DNA of 64,000 nt. Source: Tundrisphaera sp051175315 (GTDB lineage: Bacteria > Planctomycetota > Planctomycetia > Isosphaerales > Isosphaeraceae). Position 1 is the stretch's first letter; the number at the start of each line of letters is the position of its first letter. The position numbers and the translations under genes were made by a program. Location of the stretch: NCBI RefSeq assembly GCF_051175315.1, contig NZ_CP195100.1, positions 3,906,001-3,970,000 of the forward strand. Reading direction: 5' to 3'. A model generated the notes under the pieces. It had not been told where the DNA came from, did no database searches, and saw nothing but the letters and a program-made list of their open reading frames with translations. Below, in pieces: positions 25,496-34,148 of the stretch.

Positions 25496-27055
25496 TTGGG
25501 CCAGGGAACGGTCGACAGGGCGAAGCTGAGGAGCCGGTGTCGGATCGCCGCCTGGTGCGTCCTGTGCGTCCTGGCGATGGTGGTCCGGCCCGACGGCTGG
25601 CCGTCCCGGGCCCGCGCCCACCTGCCCGAGGGCACACCGCCCCGGGGGCCCAACATCCTGATCCTGATGGGCGACGACCATGCCGGGGGGACGCTGGGGA
25701 TCGACGGCGACCCTCGGCGGGCCACGCCCCGGCTGGACGCCCTGGCCCGGCAAGGGGTCCGGTTCGACCGGGCCTACTGCAACTCGCCGCTCTGCACGCC
25801 GAGCCGGCAATCGCTGATCACCGGCCGGATGCCCCACGCCGTCGGCGTGACCCGCCTGACCACCCCCATGCCCGACGACGCCCTGACCCTGGGCGACTGG
25901 CTGGGCGACCTCGGCTACCGCACCGCCGCGTTCGGCAAGATGCATTTCAACTCGCCGGCGCACCACGGCTTCCAGGAGATGGCCGACACCGACGACTGGT
26001 TCCGCTGGCTCCGCGCCAACCCACCGGCCGGCGGCGACCACCACCGCAAGTGGCGGCCGTTCCAGGTGCCCGCGGCCGAGTGGATGAACGCCGCGTGCAA
26101 GCCATACGGCCTGCCCCTGGCGTCGATGGAGGCGACCTACTACGTCAACCGCGCGGTGGAGTTCCTCCGACGCGATGACGACGAGCCGTTCGCGCTGGTG
26201 GTCAGCTTCTACGAGCCGCACGCCCCGTTCAAGTTCCCCGACGAGTGGGCCGGCCGCTTCAAGCCCGAGCAGTTCACCGTGCCCCAGGCGTCCGAGGCCG
26301 ACCTCCGGGAACAGCCCGAGGTGTTCGCCTCGCTCACGCCCGACCAGGCCCGGGGGATCCAGGCCGCCTACTACACGGCGGTGTCGCACATGGACTACCA
26401 GGTCGGCCGCGTCCTGGATGCGCTCGAAGCCTCGGGGCACGCCGACGACACGATCGTGATCTATCTGGGGGACAACGGCTACATGCTCGGCCAGCACGGC
26501 CGGTTCGAGAAGCATTGCTTCTACGAGCCCTCGGTGCGCGTGCCGCTGCTGGCCCGCTGGCCGGGCCGGCTGCCCGCCGATCGCCGGGTCACCGACCTCG
26601 TCGAGCTGATCGACGTGGTGCCGACCCTGCTCGACCTGGCCGGTCTCCCCGCGCCGCCCGACCTCCACGGCCGGAGCCTCAAGGGCCTGGCCGCCGGCAC
26701 CCCCGGGGCGAAGGGGCGGGACGTGGTCGTCAGCGAATACCAGGAGAACGAGGAGGCGATGGCCCGGTCGTCCCGGTACAAGCTCGTGGTCGGCACGGGG
26801 GCCCGGCAACGCGAGGACGGCTACGAGACCGGCCGCCCCTTGCCCGGCCCCTATGAACGCCTCTACGACCTGGAGGCCGACCCCGGCGAGGACGTCGACC
26901 TCCTGCCCACCCGCCCCGACCTGGCCGCGGTCGCCGCCGACCTCCGCCACCAGCTGTTCCTCCGCCTCAGCACCACCCGCGAGGGCCGGACCCCGGTGCC
27001 CGCCGCCCTGTCCGAGATCGACGCGATCCGCTGGTGCCTCGTCCCCCAGGACTGA
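25496..27055 (+). CDS. Secreted type I sulfatase (arylsulfatase family)
   Basis: This 519-residue enzyme hydrolyses sulfate esters, probably of polysaccharides. The start is taken as TTG 25496, with a perfect AGGAGG seven bases upstream; it gives a normal signal peptide (CRIAAWCVLCVLAMVV, end near RARA). The active-site motif CTPSR at residues 100-104 supplies Cys100, which the formylglycine-generating enzyme would convert to the catalytic residue. Metal-binding features are ILILMGDDH at the first strand and IYLGDNGYMLGQHG in the C-terminal half, with GKMHF (Lys and His) between. The C-terminal PYERLYDLEADPGEDVDL is the usual sulfatase end. Sulfatases are highly expanded in planctomycetes. 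Its substrate is unknown, and no carbohydrate lyase sits nearby. Confidence 0.92.
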   Translation: MGQGTVDRAKLRSRCRIAAWCVLCVLAMVVRPDGWPSRARAHLPEGTPPRGPNILILMGDDHAGGTLGIDGDPRRATPRLDALARQGVRFDRAYCNSPLCTPSRQSLITGRMPHAVGVTRLTTPMPDDALTLGDWLGDLGYRTAAFGKMHFNSPAHHGFQEMADTDDWFRWLRANPPAGGDHHRKWRPFQVPAAEWMNAACKPYGLPLASMEATYYVNRAVEFLRRDDDEPFALVVSFYEPHAPFKFPDEWAGRFKPEQFTVPQASEADLREQPEVFASLTPDQARGIQAAYYTAVSHMDYQVGRVLDALEASGHADDTIVIYLGDNGYMLGQHGRFEKHCFYEPSVRVPLLARWPGRLPADRRVTDLVELIDVVPTLLDLAGLPAPPDLHGRSLKGLAAGTPGAKGRDVVVSEYQENEEAMARSSRYKLVVGTGARQREDGYETGRPLPGPYERLYDLEADPGEDVDLLPTRPDLAAVAADLRHQLFLRLSTTREGRTPVPAALSEIDAIRWCLVPQD

Positions 27056-27434
27056 GCCGGGGGAGTGCCCTTTGATTTTGGCCTTTGATTCGGCGGTCCC
27101 GGGTGGCTGTGGTTGGCTTGCCAACCACGGCGCCGGTGACACGATCGCGGGATGATGGCCATCGCGGCTCCGTGTCAGGGATCATCGACGCCGGCCATCG
27201 GTCGCCGGGCGGGCTCGTCGGCGCCGTGGTTGGCAAGCCAACCACAGCCACCCTGCGGGATTTCGTCATCCCCAGATTCACGGGCTACACTCCTAAGGAC
27301 CACGGGGTTGCGGCCCGCGACTTGCGATGGTTCAATAGCCCGGTGCCGACCTCCCTCGCACACCCTCCCGCCTCCCCCAGACCGACCCGGCCGACCCGCT
27401 CGCCGGATCGTCATGCCTGAAGCCGAGGTCATCC
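27056..27434. other. Intergenic region between sulfatase and DUF1501 genes
   Basis: These 379 bases hold repeat copy C (27101-27253) with its shared left flank (27065-27100), then about 180 bases of leader. A TACACT near 27286 could be a -10 box, but no good -35 box accompanies it. No gene is supported. Confidence 0.5.
27101..27253. repeat. Palindromic intergenic repeat, copy C (153 bp)
   Basis: Perfect 34-base terminal inverted repeats (27101-27134 and 27220-27253) flank an 85-base core that matches copy A at 78 positions. The arms are identical to those of copy B. Each arm contains the GTGGTTGG/CCAACCAC hairpin, and the core has a further GATGGCC/GGCCATC pairing. It begins 45 bases after the sulfatase stop. 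No target-site duplication is evident at the arm ends. Confidence 0.93.
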
Positions 27435-28898
27435 ATGATCCGAGTGATGGGCGGACCGAAACGGTTCTGCGACGGAATGACTCGCCGCGACCTGCTGACC
27501 GTCGGGTCGCTGGGCCTGATGGGGTTGGCCGCGCGCCCGGCATCGGCCGCGACCTTGCCCCACTTCGGCCGGGCCAAGTCGTGCATCCTGATGTTCCTCT
27601 ACGGCGCCGCCAGCCAGCTGGAGACCTTCGACCCCAAGCCGGACGCCCCGTCGGGCATTCGCGGGGAGTTCAAGTGCATCCCCACCAGCGTGCCCGGGGT
27701 GAACTTCTGCGAAGGGCTGCCGCGCCTGGCCCGGGTCATGGACAAGATGTCGGTCGTCCGGTCGCTCACCCACCCCCACCCGCTCCACGGGGCGGCCTTC
27801 GCCCTGACCGGCATCCCCCGGATCTCCGGCCCCGAGGAGCTGAACCCGCGCGACCCGGTCCACCACCCCTACATCGGCTCGGTGGTCGACTATGCCGACC
27901 GCCTGGCCCGGCGTCCGGGCAGCGAGGGCCCGCGCAACCTGCTGTTGCCCTGGTCCTTCAGCAGCCAGCGCGTCGGCGAGGTCGCACGGGCCGGGCCCTA
28001 CGGCGGCTACCTGGGCTCGGCCTACGACCCGATCGCCACCGAGTTCGTGGGCGAGGCGACGGTCAAGGCCCGCAAGACCCTGCTGACCAAGGTCTGGGAG
28101 GACAACGAGCCGTATCGCGGGATCCACCCGGACGGCCGGTTCCGCCTGGGGGGCGCCGGGGCCGACGCGGTCGCCGTGGACCGGCTCGATCGCCGGCGGA
28201 CCCTCCTGGAGCAGCTCGAATCGGCCCGACGCGACCTCGATCAGCTCCCGGGCAGCGCGTCGATCGACCGGAACCGCTCCTCGGCCTACGCCCTGCTCGC
28301 GTCCGAGAAGATCCGCCGCGCCTTCGACCTCGGCCAGGAGACGGCCGCCACCCGCGAATCGTACGGGATGACCCTGTTCGGCCAGGCCTCCCTGACCGCC
28401 CGCCGGCTGGTCGAGGCGGGTTCGCGGTTCGTCTCGGTGTTCTGGGACGAATACGGCCTGGCCGGGTCGGGCTGGGACACCCACTTCGACCACTTCTCCC
28501 GGATGAAGGACGAACTCCTGCCCGGGCTGGACCTCGCCCTGTCGGGCCTCCTGACCGACCTGGATAACCGGGGCATCCTCGACGAGACCCTGGTCATCTG
28601 CGTGACCGAGCACGGCCGGACCCCGACCCTGAGCCTGGGCCAGGGCGGCGGCCGCGACCACTGGTCGCGCTGCTACTCGTCGGTCATGGCCGGCGGCGGG
28701 ATCGCACGCGGCAAGATCATCGGCCGGTCCGACAAGATCGCCTCCGACCCTGCCGAACGCCCGGTCAGCCCCAAGGACCTGCTCGCCACGGCCTACCACC
28801 TGCTCGGGATCGACCCGGGTCTGATGCTGGCCGACCGCCTGGGACGGCCGCTCCCCGCCGCCGGCGACGGCGTCGTGGTCCCGGAACTCCTCGCCTGA
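27435..28898 (+). CDS. DUF1501 protein, Tat-exported, unpaired
   Basis: This 487-residue protein belongs to the DUF1501 family, related in fold to alkaline phosphatases and sulfatases, with no proven reaction. The Tat motif TRRDLLTVGSLG is at residues 16-27. Family landmarks are FDPKPDAP (residues 66-73), GWDTHFDHF and TEHGRTPT, the last in place of the usual GEFGRTP. The ATG has GAGG six bases upstream. DUF1501 genes usually follow a DUF1549/1553 gene; here none precedes it, and the next such gene, 97 bases downstream, has its own promoter candidate and its own DUF1501 partner. Confidence 0.9.
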   Translation: MIRVMGGPKRFCDGMTRRDLLTVGSLGLMGLAARPASAATLPHFGRAKSCILMFLYGAASQLETFDPKPDAPSGIRGEFKCIPTSVPGVNFCEGLPRLARVMDKMSVVRSLTHPHPLHGAAFALTGIPRISGPEELNPRDPVHHPYIGSVVDYADRLARRPGSEGPRNLLLPWSFSSQRVGEVARAGPYGGYLGSAYDPIATEFVGEATVKARKTLLTKVWEDNEPYRGIHPDGRFRLGGAGADAVAVDRLDRRRTLLEQLESARRDLDQLPGSASIDRNRSSAYALLASEKIRRAFDLGQETAATRESYGMTLFGQASLTARRLVEAGSRFVSVFWDEYGLAGSGWDTHFDHFSRMKDELLPGLDLALSGLLTDLDNRGILDETLVICVTEHGRTPTLSLGQGGGRDHWSRCYSSVMAGGGIARGKIIGRSDKIASDPAERPVSPKDLLATAYHLLGIDPGLMLADRLGRPLPAAGDGVVVPELLA

Positions 28899-28920
28899 AC
28901 GGCCCGGCGTTCAAGAATTG

Positions 28921-28948
28921 TTGAATTTTCCGCCCGGCCGGGTAGAAT
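28921..28948 (+). promoter_or_regulatory. Promoter of the DUF1549/DUF1501/PPC operon
   Basis: TTGAAT (28921-28926) and TAGAAT (28943-28948) are spaced by 16 bases, in an AT-richer patch 48 bases before the ATG of the DUF1549 gene. The -10 box matches five of six consensus bases. Confidence 0.5.
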
Positions 28949-28995
28949 AAACCCGCCCCCCCCGCCGATCGACACCGATCCCCAAGGTGCCCGCC

Positions 28996-31176
28996 ATGCG
29001 GCTTCGCCCGGCATCCATGCCGTTCTGGCTCCTCCTCGCCACCGCCGTCGGCGCGGCGGAGCCGGTCACGTTCGAACGCGACGTCGAGCCGATCCTGACG
29101 CGTGCCGGCTGCAACGCCGGGGCCTGCCACGGCAAGTCGGGCGGCCAGGACGGGTTCGCCCTCTCGCTGCTGGGCTTTGACCGCGACTTCGACCTGAAGG
29201 CGATCGCCCGCGACGCCGGGGGCCGTCGGGTCTCCCGGTTCGACCCCGACCAGAGCCTTCTGCTCCGCAAGGCCACGGCGGCGATGCCGCACGGGGGCGG
29301 GCGGCGGATCGAGCCGAACGGCCCCTTTTATGACACGCTCCGCCGCTGGATCGTCGCGGGGATGCCCCGGACCCCGGCCGCCGAGCCGAAGTGGACCGCG
29401 ATCGCCGTCGAGCCGGCCGAGCGGACCGTGAAGGCCGACGAGGCGTTCCCGCTCCGGGTCGTGGCCACGCTCGACGACGGGTCGAAGCAGGACGTGACCC
29501 ACCTGGCATCGTTCGCCTCCAGCGAGTCGGTCCTGGTGGACGTCGATCCCGACGGCCGGGTCAAGGCGGGCAAGTTCCCGGGCGAGGCGACCATCTCGGC
29601 CCGGTTCGAGGGGCTGTTCGCCAACTGCGACGTGGCGATCCCGCTGCCGGGCGACGTCCCGGCCGACGCCTACAGGCCGCTGGACTCGGGCCACTTCATC
29701 GACGGGCACGTCGCCGCCAAGCTCCGCAAACTGGGCCTGACCCCGTCGGCCCGGTCGGGCGACGCGAGCTTCCTCCGCCGGGCCCACCTCGACGTGATCG
29801 GCCGGCTGCCGACCGCCGACGAGGCCCGCGCCTTCCTCGCCGACCCCGCCCCCGACAAGAGGGCCCGGCTCGTCGACCGGTTGCTGGAGCGGCCCGAATA
29901 TGCCGACCACTGGGCCAACAAGTGGATGGACCTCCTGCGGCCCAACCCCTACCGGGTCGGCATCAAGGCGGTGCTCAACCTCGACGGCTGGATCCGGTCG
30001 GCGTTCCGCGACAACATGCCGTATGACGAGTTCGCCCGGCAGGTGGTCACCGCCAGGGGGAGCACCTTCGAGCCGGGGGCCGCGACGATCTTCCGCGACC
30101 GGCGCGAGCCGCAGGAGGTTGCGCCGATGATCAGCCAGCTGTTCCTGGGCGTCCGGCTCGACTGCGCCAAGTGCCACCACCACCCGTTCGAGCCGATGGG
30201 GCAGGAGCAGTTCTACGAGTTCGCCGCCTTCTTCGCCCGCGTCGGCCGCAAGGGGACCGGCCTCTCGCCGCCCATCTCCGGCGGCGAGGAGATCGTCTAC
30301 GCCGCCAGCACCGGGTCGGTCTCGCACCCGCTGACCGGGCAGGTCATGGAGCCGAAGCCGCTCTACGGCTCGGCCCCGATCGGCGACGACCCGGACGACG
30401 ACCTCCGCGACGCCCTGGCCCGGTGGATGACCGCGCCGGACAACCGCCACTTCGCCCGGGTGATGGCCAACCGCGTCTGGGCCGACCTGATGGGCCGGGG
30501 GATCGTGGACCCGGTGGACGACCTCCGCGCCACCAACCCGCCCAGCAACGGCCCGCTCCTGGACGCGCTGGCCGACGACTTCCGCCGCCACGGGTACGAC
30601 ATCAAGCACCTGATCCGCACGATCATGGCGTCGGAGACCTACGGGCTGTCGTCGGAGCCGACCGACCGCAACCTCGCCGACGCCCGCAACTTCTCGCGGC
30701 ATTACCGCCAGAGGCTCCGGGCCGAGGTGCTGCTGGACGCCACGACCGACGTGACCGGCGTCTCCGAGAAGTTCGCCGCGGCCCCGCCCGAGACCCGGTC
30801 GACGGCGATCTGGACCCATCGCGTCAGCTCGCTGTTCCTCGACACCTTCGGCCGCCCCGACCCGAACCAGGACCCGCCCTGCGAGCGGACCAGCGACTCG
30901 ACGGTGGTCCAGGCCCTGCACCTGATGAATGCCCCCGGGCTGCACCTCAAGGTCGCGGCCGACGAGGGGACGGTGGCCCGGCTCGTCAAGGGGGACAAGC
31001 CCCCGTCGGCGATCGTCGAGGAACTGTACCTCCTGACCTTCTCCCGGATGCCGACCGCCGAGGAACGCCTGGTCGGCGAAGGGTTGTTCGCGGGGCCGGG
31101 CGCGGACCGCCGTTTGGCGGTCGAGGACCTGCTCTGGGCGTTGCTCAATTCGGCCGAATTCGTCCTCAAAGACTAA
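28996..31176 (+). CDS. DUF1549/DUF1553 protein with Cys-rich heme-like motifs and Big_2 domain
   Basis: This 726-residue exported protein has a signal peptide (MPFWLLLATAVGAAEP). An N-terminal cytochrome-like region carries CNAGACH (Cys39, Cys44, His45; a CX4CH spacing). A bacterial Ig-like (Big_2) domain occupies about residues 125-215. DUF1549 (from YRPLDSGHFIDGHV, with DVIGRLPT) and DUF1553 (LARWMTAPDNRHFARVMANR) follow; between them CAKCH at residues 390-394 gives a CXXCH motif. The ATG is chosen over GTG 28987 because AAGG lies at the right distance. These proteins are typical of planctomycetes, are always near DUF1501 genes, and have no established function; an extracytoplasmic redox or polymer-degrading role has been suggested from the motifs only. 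Confidence 0.9.
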   Translation: MRLRPASMPFWLLLATAVGAAEPVTFERDVEPILTRAGCNAGACHGKSGGQDGFALSLLGFDRDFDLKAIARDAGGRRVSRFDPDQSLLLRKATAAMPHGGGRRIEPNGPFYDTLRRWIVAGMPRTPAAEPKWTAIAVEPAERTVKADEAFPLRVVATLDDGSKQDVTHLASFASSESVLVDVDPDGRVKAGKFPGEATISARFEGLFANCDVAIPLPGDVPADAYRPLDSGHFIDGHVAAKLRKLGLTPSARSGDASFLRRAHLDVIGRLPTADEARAFLADPAPDKRARLVDRLLERPEYADHWANKWMDLLRPNPYRVGIKAVLNLDGWIRSAFRDNMPYDEFARQVVTARGSTFEPGAATIFRDRREPQEVAPMISQLFLGVRLDCAKCHHHPFEPMGQEQFYEFAAFFARVGRKGTGLSPPISGGEEIVYAASTGSVSHPLTGQVMEPKPLYGSAPIGDDPDDDLRDALARWMTAPDNRHFARVMANRVWADLMGRGIVDPVDDLRATNPPSNGPLLDALADDFRRHGYDIKHLIRTIMASETYGLSSEPTDRNLADARNFSRHYRQRLRAEVLLDATTDVTGVSEKFAAAPPETRSTAIWTHRVSSLFLDTFGRPDPNQDPPCERTSDSTVVQALHLMNAPGLHLKVAADEGTVARLVKGDKPPSAIVEELYLLTFSRMPTAEERLVGEGLFAGPGADRRLAVEDLLWALLNSAEFVLKD

Positions 31177-31188
31177 GGCGAGGCCCGG

Positions 31189-32505
31189 ATGATCCACCGA
31201 AACTGCGAATCGACGACCCGCCGCGACTGCCTCCGCCTCGGCCTGACCGCCCTGGTCGGCGGGGGCCTGGTCGATGCGCTCCGGCTCCGGGGCCACGCCG
31301 CCGCGCCCGGCGCCCGGCCGACCAGCTGCATCCTGGTCTGGCTCGACGGCGGGCCCAGCCACTACGAGACGTTCGACCCCAAGCCCGACGCCCCGGCCGA
31401 GATCCGCGGCAAGTTCGGGCCGATCGACACCAAGGTCCCCGGCATCCGGTTCGCCGAGCCGATGAAGCGGCTGGCGTCGATCGCCGACAAGCTGGCCGTC
31501 GTCCGGTCGATCCGCCACGACCAGGGGAACCACGGCGCCGGCAACCACTACATGATGACCGGCGCGCCGCCCCGGATCCCGGTCGGCTGCGGGGCGTTCG
31601 TCAGCTTCCACCCGAGCCTGGGCTCGGTCACGGCCCACGAGCGGCCCTCCTCGGGCGGGCTGCCGTCGTACTTCTCCCTGCCGAGCATGACCCGATCGGG
31701 CGGGCCCAACTTCCTGGGGGCCAAGTGCGCCCCGTTCGTCGTGCCCGACGACCCGAACGGCAAGAACTTCCGGGTCCGCGACGTGGCCCCGCCGGTGGGC
31801 GTGGCCGACGAGCGGTTCGGCCGCCGCCGCGACCTCCTGTCCCGCGTCGACCGCTTCCGCCGCCACATCGACGACGCGGCCGGCGATCCTGCCGTGGCGC
31901 TCGACGAGTACTACCAGCAGGGCTACGAGCTGATGGGCTCGCGCGAGGCCCAGGCAGCCTTCGACATCGGCCGCGAGGACGAGGCCACCCGCGAACGCTA
32001 CGGCCGCAACCCGTTCGGACAGCGCTGCCTGATGGCGCGCCGGCTGGTCGAGGCGGGCGTCCCGTTCGTGACCCTCAACGAGGGGGGCTGGGACCACCAC
32101 ATCGGCATCTTCGACGCCTTCGACAAGCGGATGCCCGCCGTCGACAACTCGCTGGCGACCCTGATCGAGGACCTCGACCGGCGCGGGCTGCTGGACACGA
32201 CCCTGGTGATCGTCCTGGGCGAGTTCGGCCGGACCCCGAAGATCAACAAGGACGCCGGACGCGACCACTGGGCCAACGCCATGTCGGTCCTGTTCGCCGG
32301 CTGCGGCACCCCGGGCGGGCAGGTGGTCGGCGCGACCGACGCCCGCGGCCACTCGGCCAGCGAGCGGATCCTGTCGCCCGAGAACTTCGCCGCCACGGTC
32401 TACGCCAAGCTCGGCATCGACCCCGGCAAGTTCCTCTACACCCCGGGCGGGCGGCCGACCTACCTGGTCAGCGACCCGACCCCGATCCGGGAACTGATGG
32501 GATGA
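31189..32505 (+). CDS. DUF1501 protein, partner of the upstream DUF1549/1553 protein
   Basis: This 438-residue protein starts 12 bases after the DUF1549/1553 stop. The N-terminus STTRRDCLRLGLTALVGGGL is a Tat signal. Landmarks are SCILVWLDGGPSHYETFDPK, GGWDHH and GEFGRTPKINKDAGRDHW, the last a canonical DUF1501 C-terminal motif that resembles metal-binding positions of alkaline-phosphatase-fold enzymes. The stop codon overlaps the ATG of the next gene by four bases (ATGA at 32502-32505), so the downstream PPC-domain protein is translationally coupled. The strict pairing with DUF1549/1553 suggests that the two exported proteins work together. Confidence 0.92.
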   Translation: MIHRNCESTTRRDCLRLGLTALVGGGLVDALRLRGHAAAPGARPTSCILVWLDGGPSHYETFDPKPDAPAEIRGKFGPIDTKVPGIRFAEPMKRLASIADKLAVVRSIRHDQGNHGAGNHYMMTGAPPRIPVGCGAFVSFHPSLGSVTAHERPSSGGLPSYFSLPSMTRSGGPNFLGAKCAPFVVPDDPNGKNFRVRDVAPPVGVADERFGRRRDLLSRVDRFRRHIDDAAGDPAVALDEYYQQGYELMGSREAQAAFDIGREDEATRERYGRNPFGQRCLMARRLVEAGVPFVTLNEGGWDHHIGIFDAFDKRMPAVDNSLATLIEDLDRRGLLDTTLVIVLGEFGRTPKINKDAGRDHWANAMSVLFAGCGTPGGQVVGATDARGHSASERILSPENFAATVYAKLGIDPGKFLYTPGGRPTYLVSDPTPIRELMG

Positions 32506-34148
32506 CCCGACGGGGATGGATCGCGGCCCTCGCCGCCTGCGGCCTGCTCGCGACCGGCCGGGCCGCCGAGGCCAAGCCGCCGACGCTCGCCTTCCTGGAC
32601 CCGGCCGGCGCGGCCCGCGGCCAGACGGCCACCGTCAAGGCGTCGGGCAGCTTCGACCACTGGCCGGCCGGCGTCTGGGTCGACGGCCCGGGCCTCGCCG
32701 TCGAGCCGGCCGCCGAGAAGGGGACGCTGACCATCCGGGTCGCCGCCGACGCCCCGCCCGGCGTGCGCTGGATCCGGCTGTACGACGAGGAGGGGGCGAC
32801 CGACCTGCGCCCGTTCCTGGTCGGCACCCTCCCGGAAGTGGCCGAGGCCGAGCCCAACAACGACCCGGCGCGGGCCCAGCCGATCCCCGGCCCGTCGGCG
32901 ACGATCAACGGCCGGCTCGGCCGCAACGGCGACGTCGACGGCTTCGCGGTCACGCTGGCTCGGGGCCAGACCCTGGTGGCGGACCTCGTGGGGAATCGCC
33001 TGATCGGATCGCCGATGGACGGCGTGCTCCAGGTCGCCAACCCGGACGGTTTCGTCCTGGCCCAAAACGACGATTTCGCGGGGATCGACCCCCGGATCGT
33101 GTTCCAGGCCCCCGCCGACGGCAAGTACCTGGTCCGGGTGTTCGCCTTCCCGAGCAAGCCCGACCAGAGCATCCGCTACGCCGGGGGGGAGGCGTTCGTC
33201 TATCGCCTGACCCTGACCACCGGCGGCTTCCTGGACCATGCCCACCCGCTCGCGGTGTCGCGCGACGTGATCGACTCGGTGACGCTGGTCGGGCCGAACG
33301 TGCCGGAGTCCAGCAGCACCTGGACCCCGATCACCCGCGATGATGGGTCGGACTCCCTGGACGTGTTCCACCCCGACCTGGCGGGGACGGCCGACCTCCG
33401 CAGCCTGCCCGGGCCGGTGATCCTGGAAGCGGAGCCCAACGACCTGGCCCATCCCCAGGCGGCCCCCGGCATCGGGGCGGTGTGCGGCCGGATCGACGCG
33501 CCGGGGGACCGGGACGCCTTCCGCGTCGCCCTCAAGGCGGGGGAGAAGCGGACGTTCCGGGTCGAGTCCCGGTCGCTGGGCCGGCCCCTGGACCCGGTCG
33601 TCCGGGTGGTGGACGCGGCGGGCAAGACGCTGGGCGAGAACGACGATGCCCGGCAGGATCGCGACCCGTCCCTCCGGTTCACGGCGCCGGCCGACGGGGA
33701 GTACCACATCGTGGTCCGCGACCTGAACGGGCGGGGCGGCACGAGGTTCGGCTACGTCCTCCGCATCCTGGCCGAACGGCCCGACTTCGAACTCACCCTG
33801 GCCGCCGACCGCTTCGAGGCCGCGCCGGACAAGCCCGCCACGGTCGCCGTGACCGTCGCCCGCAGGGACGGGTTCGCCGGCCCGATCGAGATCGCCGCCG
33901 CCGACCTCCCGCCCGGCATCACGGCCGACGCCGCGACCTCGAAGCCCGGCGACGACTCGGCCAAGGCGGTCACGCTGACCCTCCGGGCCGAGGCGGGGGC
34001 GAAGCCGGGCCCGTTCCGGATCGTCGGCCGTTCGTCGGCGGGCGCCGAGCCGCTCACCCGGCCCGGCCGCGCCCCGATCGCCAACTTCGAGGCCACGACT
34101 GACCGGCCCTGGCTCACGCCCCGGCCGATGGCGAAGCCCGCGCCATGA
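32502..34148 (+). CDS. Exported protein with pre-peptidase C-terminal (PPC) domains
   Basis: This 548-residue protein begins MTRRGWIAALAACGLLATGR, a signal peptide with an RR pair. It contains two PPC-like beta-sandwich domains, each introduced by E.EPN(D): AEAEPNNDPARAQ at about residue 119 and LEAEPNDLAHPQ at about 308. Their later blocks read DVDGFAVTLARGQTLVADLVG and DRDAFRVALKAGEKRTFRVE. A final Ig-like region follows, with GFAGPIEIAAADLPPGI. PPC domains in other proteins help secretion or bind polymers. This protein has no catalytic domain, so binding or a structural role is inferred. It starts on the four-base overlap with the DUF1501 gene and its own stop overlaps the hydrolase start in the same way. 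Confidence 0.87.
   Translation: MTRRGWIAALAACGLLATGRAAEAKPPTLAFLDPAGAARGQTATVKASGSFDHWPAGVWVDGPGLAVEPAAEKGTLTIRVAADAPPGVRWIRLYDEEGATDLRPFLVGTLPEVAEAEPNNDPARAQPIPGPSATINGRLGRNGDVDGFAVTLARGQTLVADLVGNRLIGSPMDGVLQVANPDGFVLAQNDDFAGIDPRIVFQAPADGKYLVRVFAFPSKPDQSIRYAGGEAFVYRLTLTTGGFLDHAHPLAVSRDVIDSVTLVGPNVPESSSTWTPITRDDGSDSLDVFHPDLAGTADLRSLPGPVILEAEPNDLAHPQAAPGIGAVCGRIDAPGDRDAFRVALKAGEKRTFRVESRSLGRPLDPVVRVVDAAGKTLGENDDARQDRDPSLRFTAPADGEYHIVVRDLNGRGGTRFGYVLRILAERPDFELTLAADRFEAAPDKPATVAVTVARRDGFAGPIEIAAADLPPGITADAATSKPGDDSAKAVTLTLRAEAGAKPGPFRIVGRSSAGAEPLTRPGRAPIANFEATTDRPWLTPRPMAKPAP

Noticed and set aside
23855..27142. An antisense open frame of 1095 codons over the sulfatase and surface-protein genes
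   Set aside because: Such frames are a by-product of very high GC at third codon positions. It has low-complexity Arg/Gly/Ala composition, no ribosome site, and it crosses repeat copy C. The plus-strand genes have clear family motifs.
28765..32352. An antisense open frame of 1195 codons opposite the DUF1549/DUF1501 genes
   Set aside because: Its translation is rich in His/Gly/Arg/Val/Asp with no motif, and it lies exactly opposite well-supported genes.
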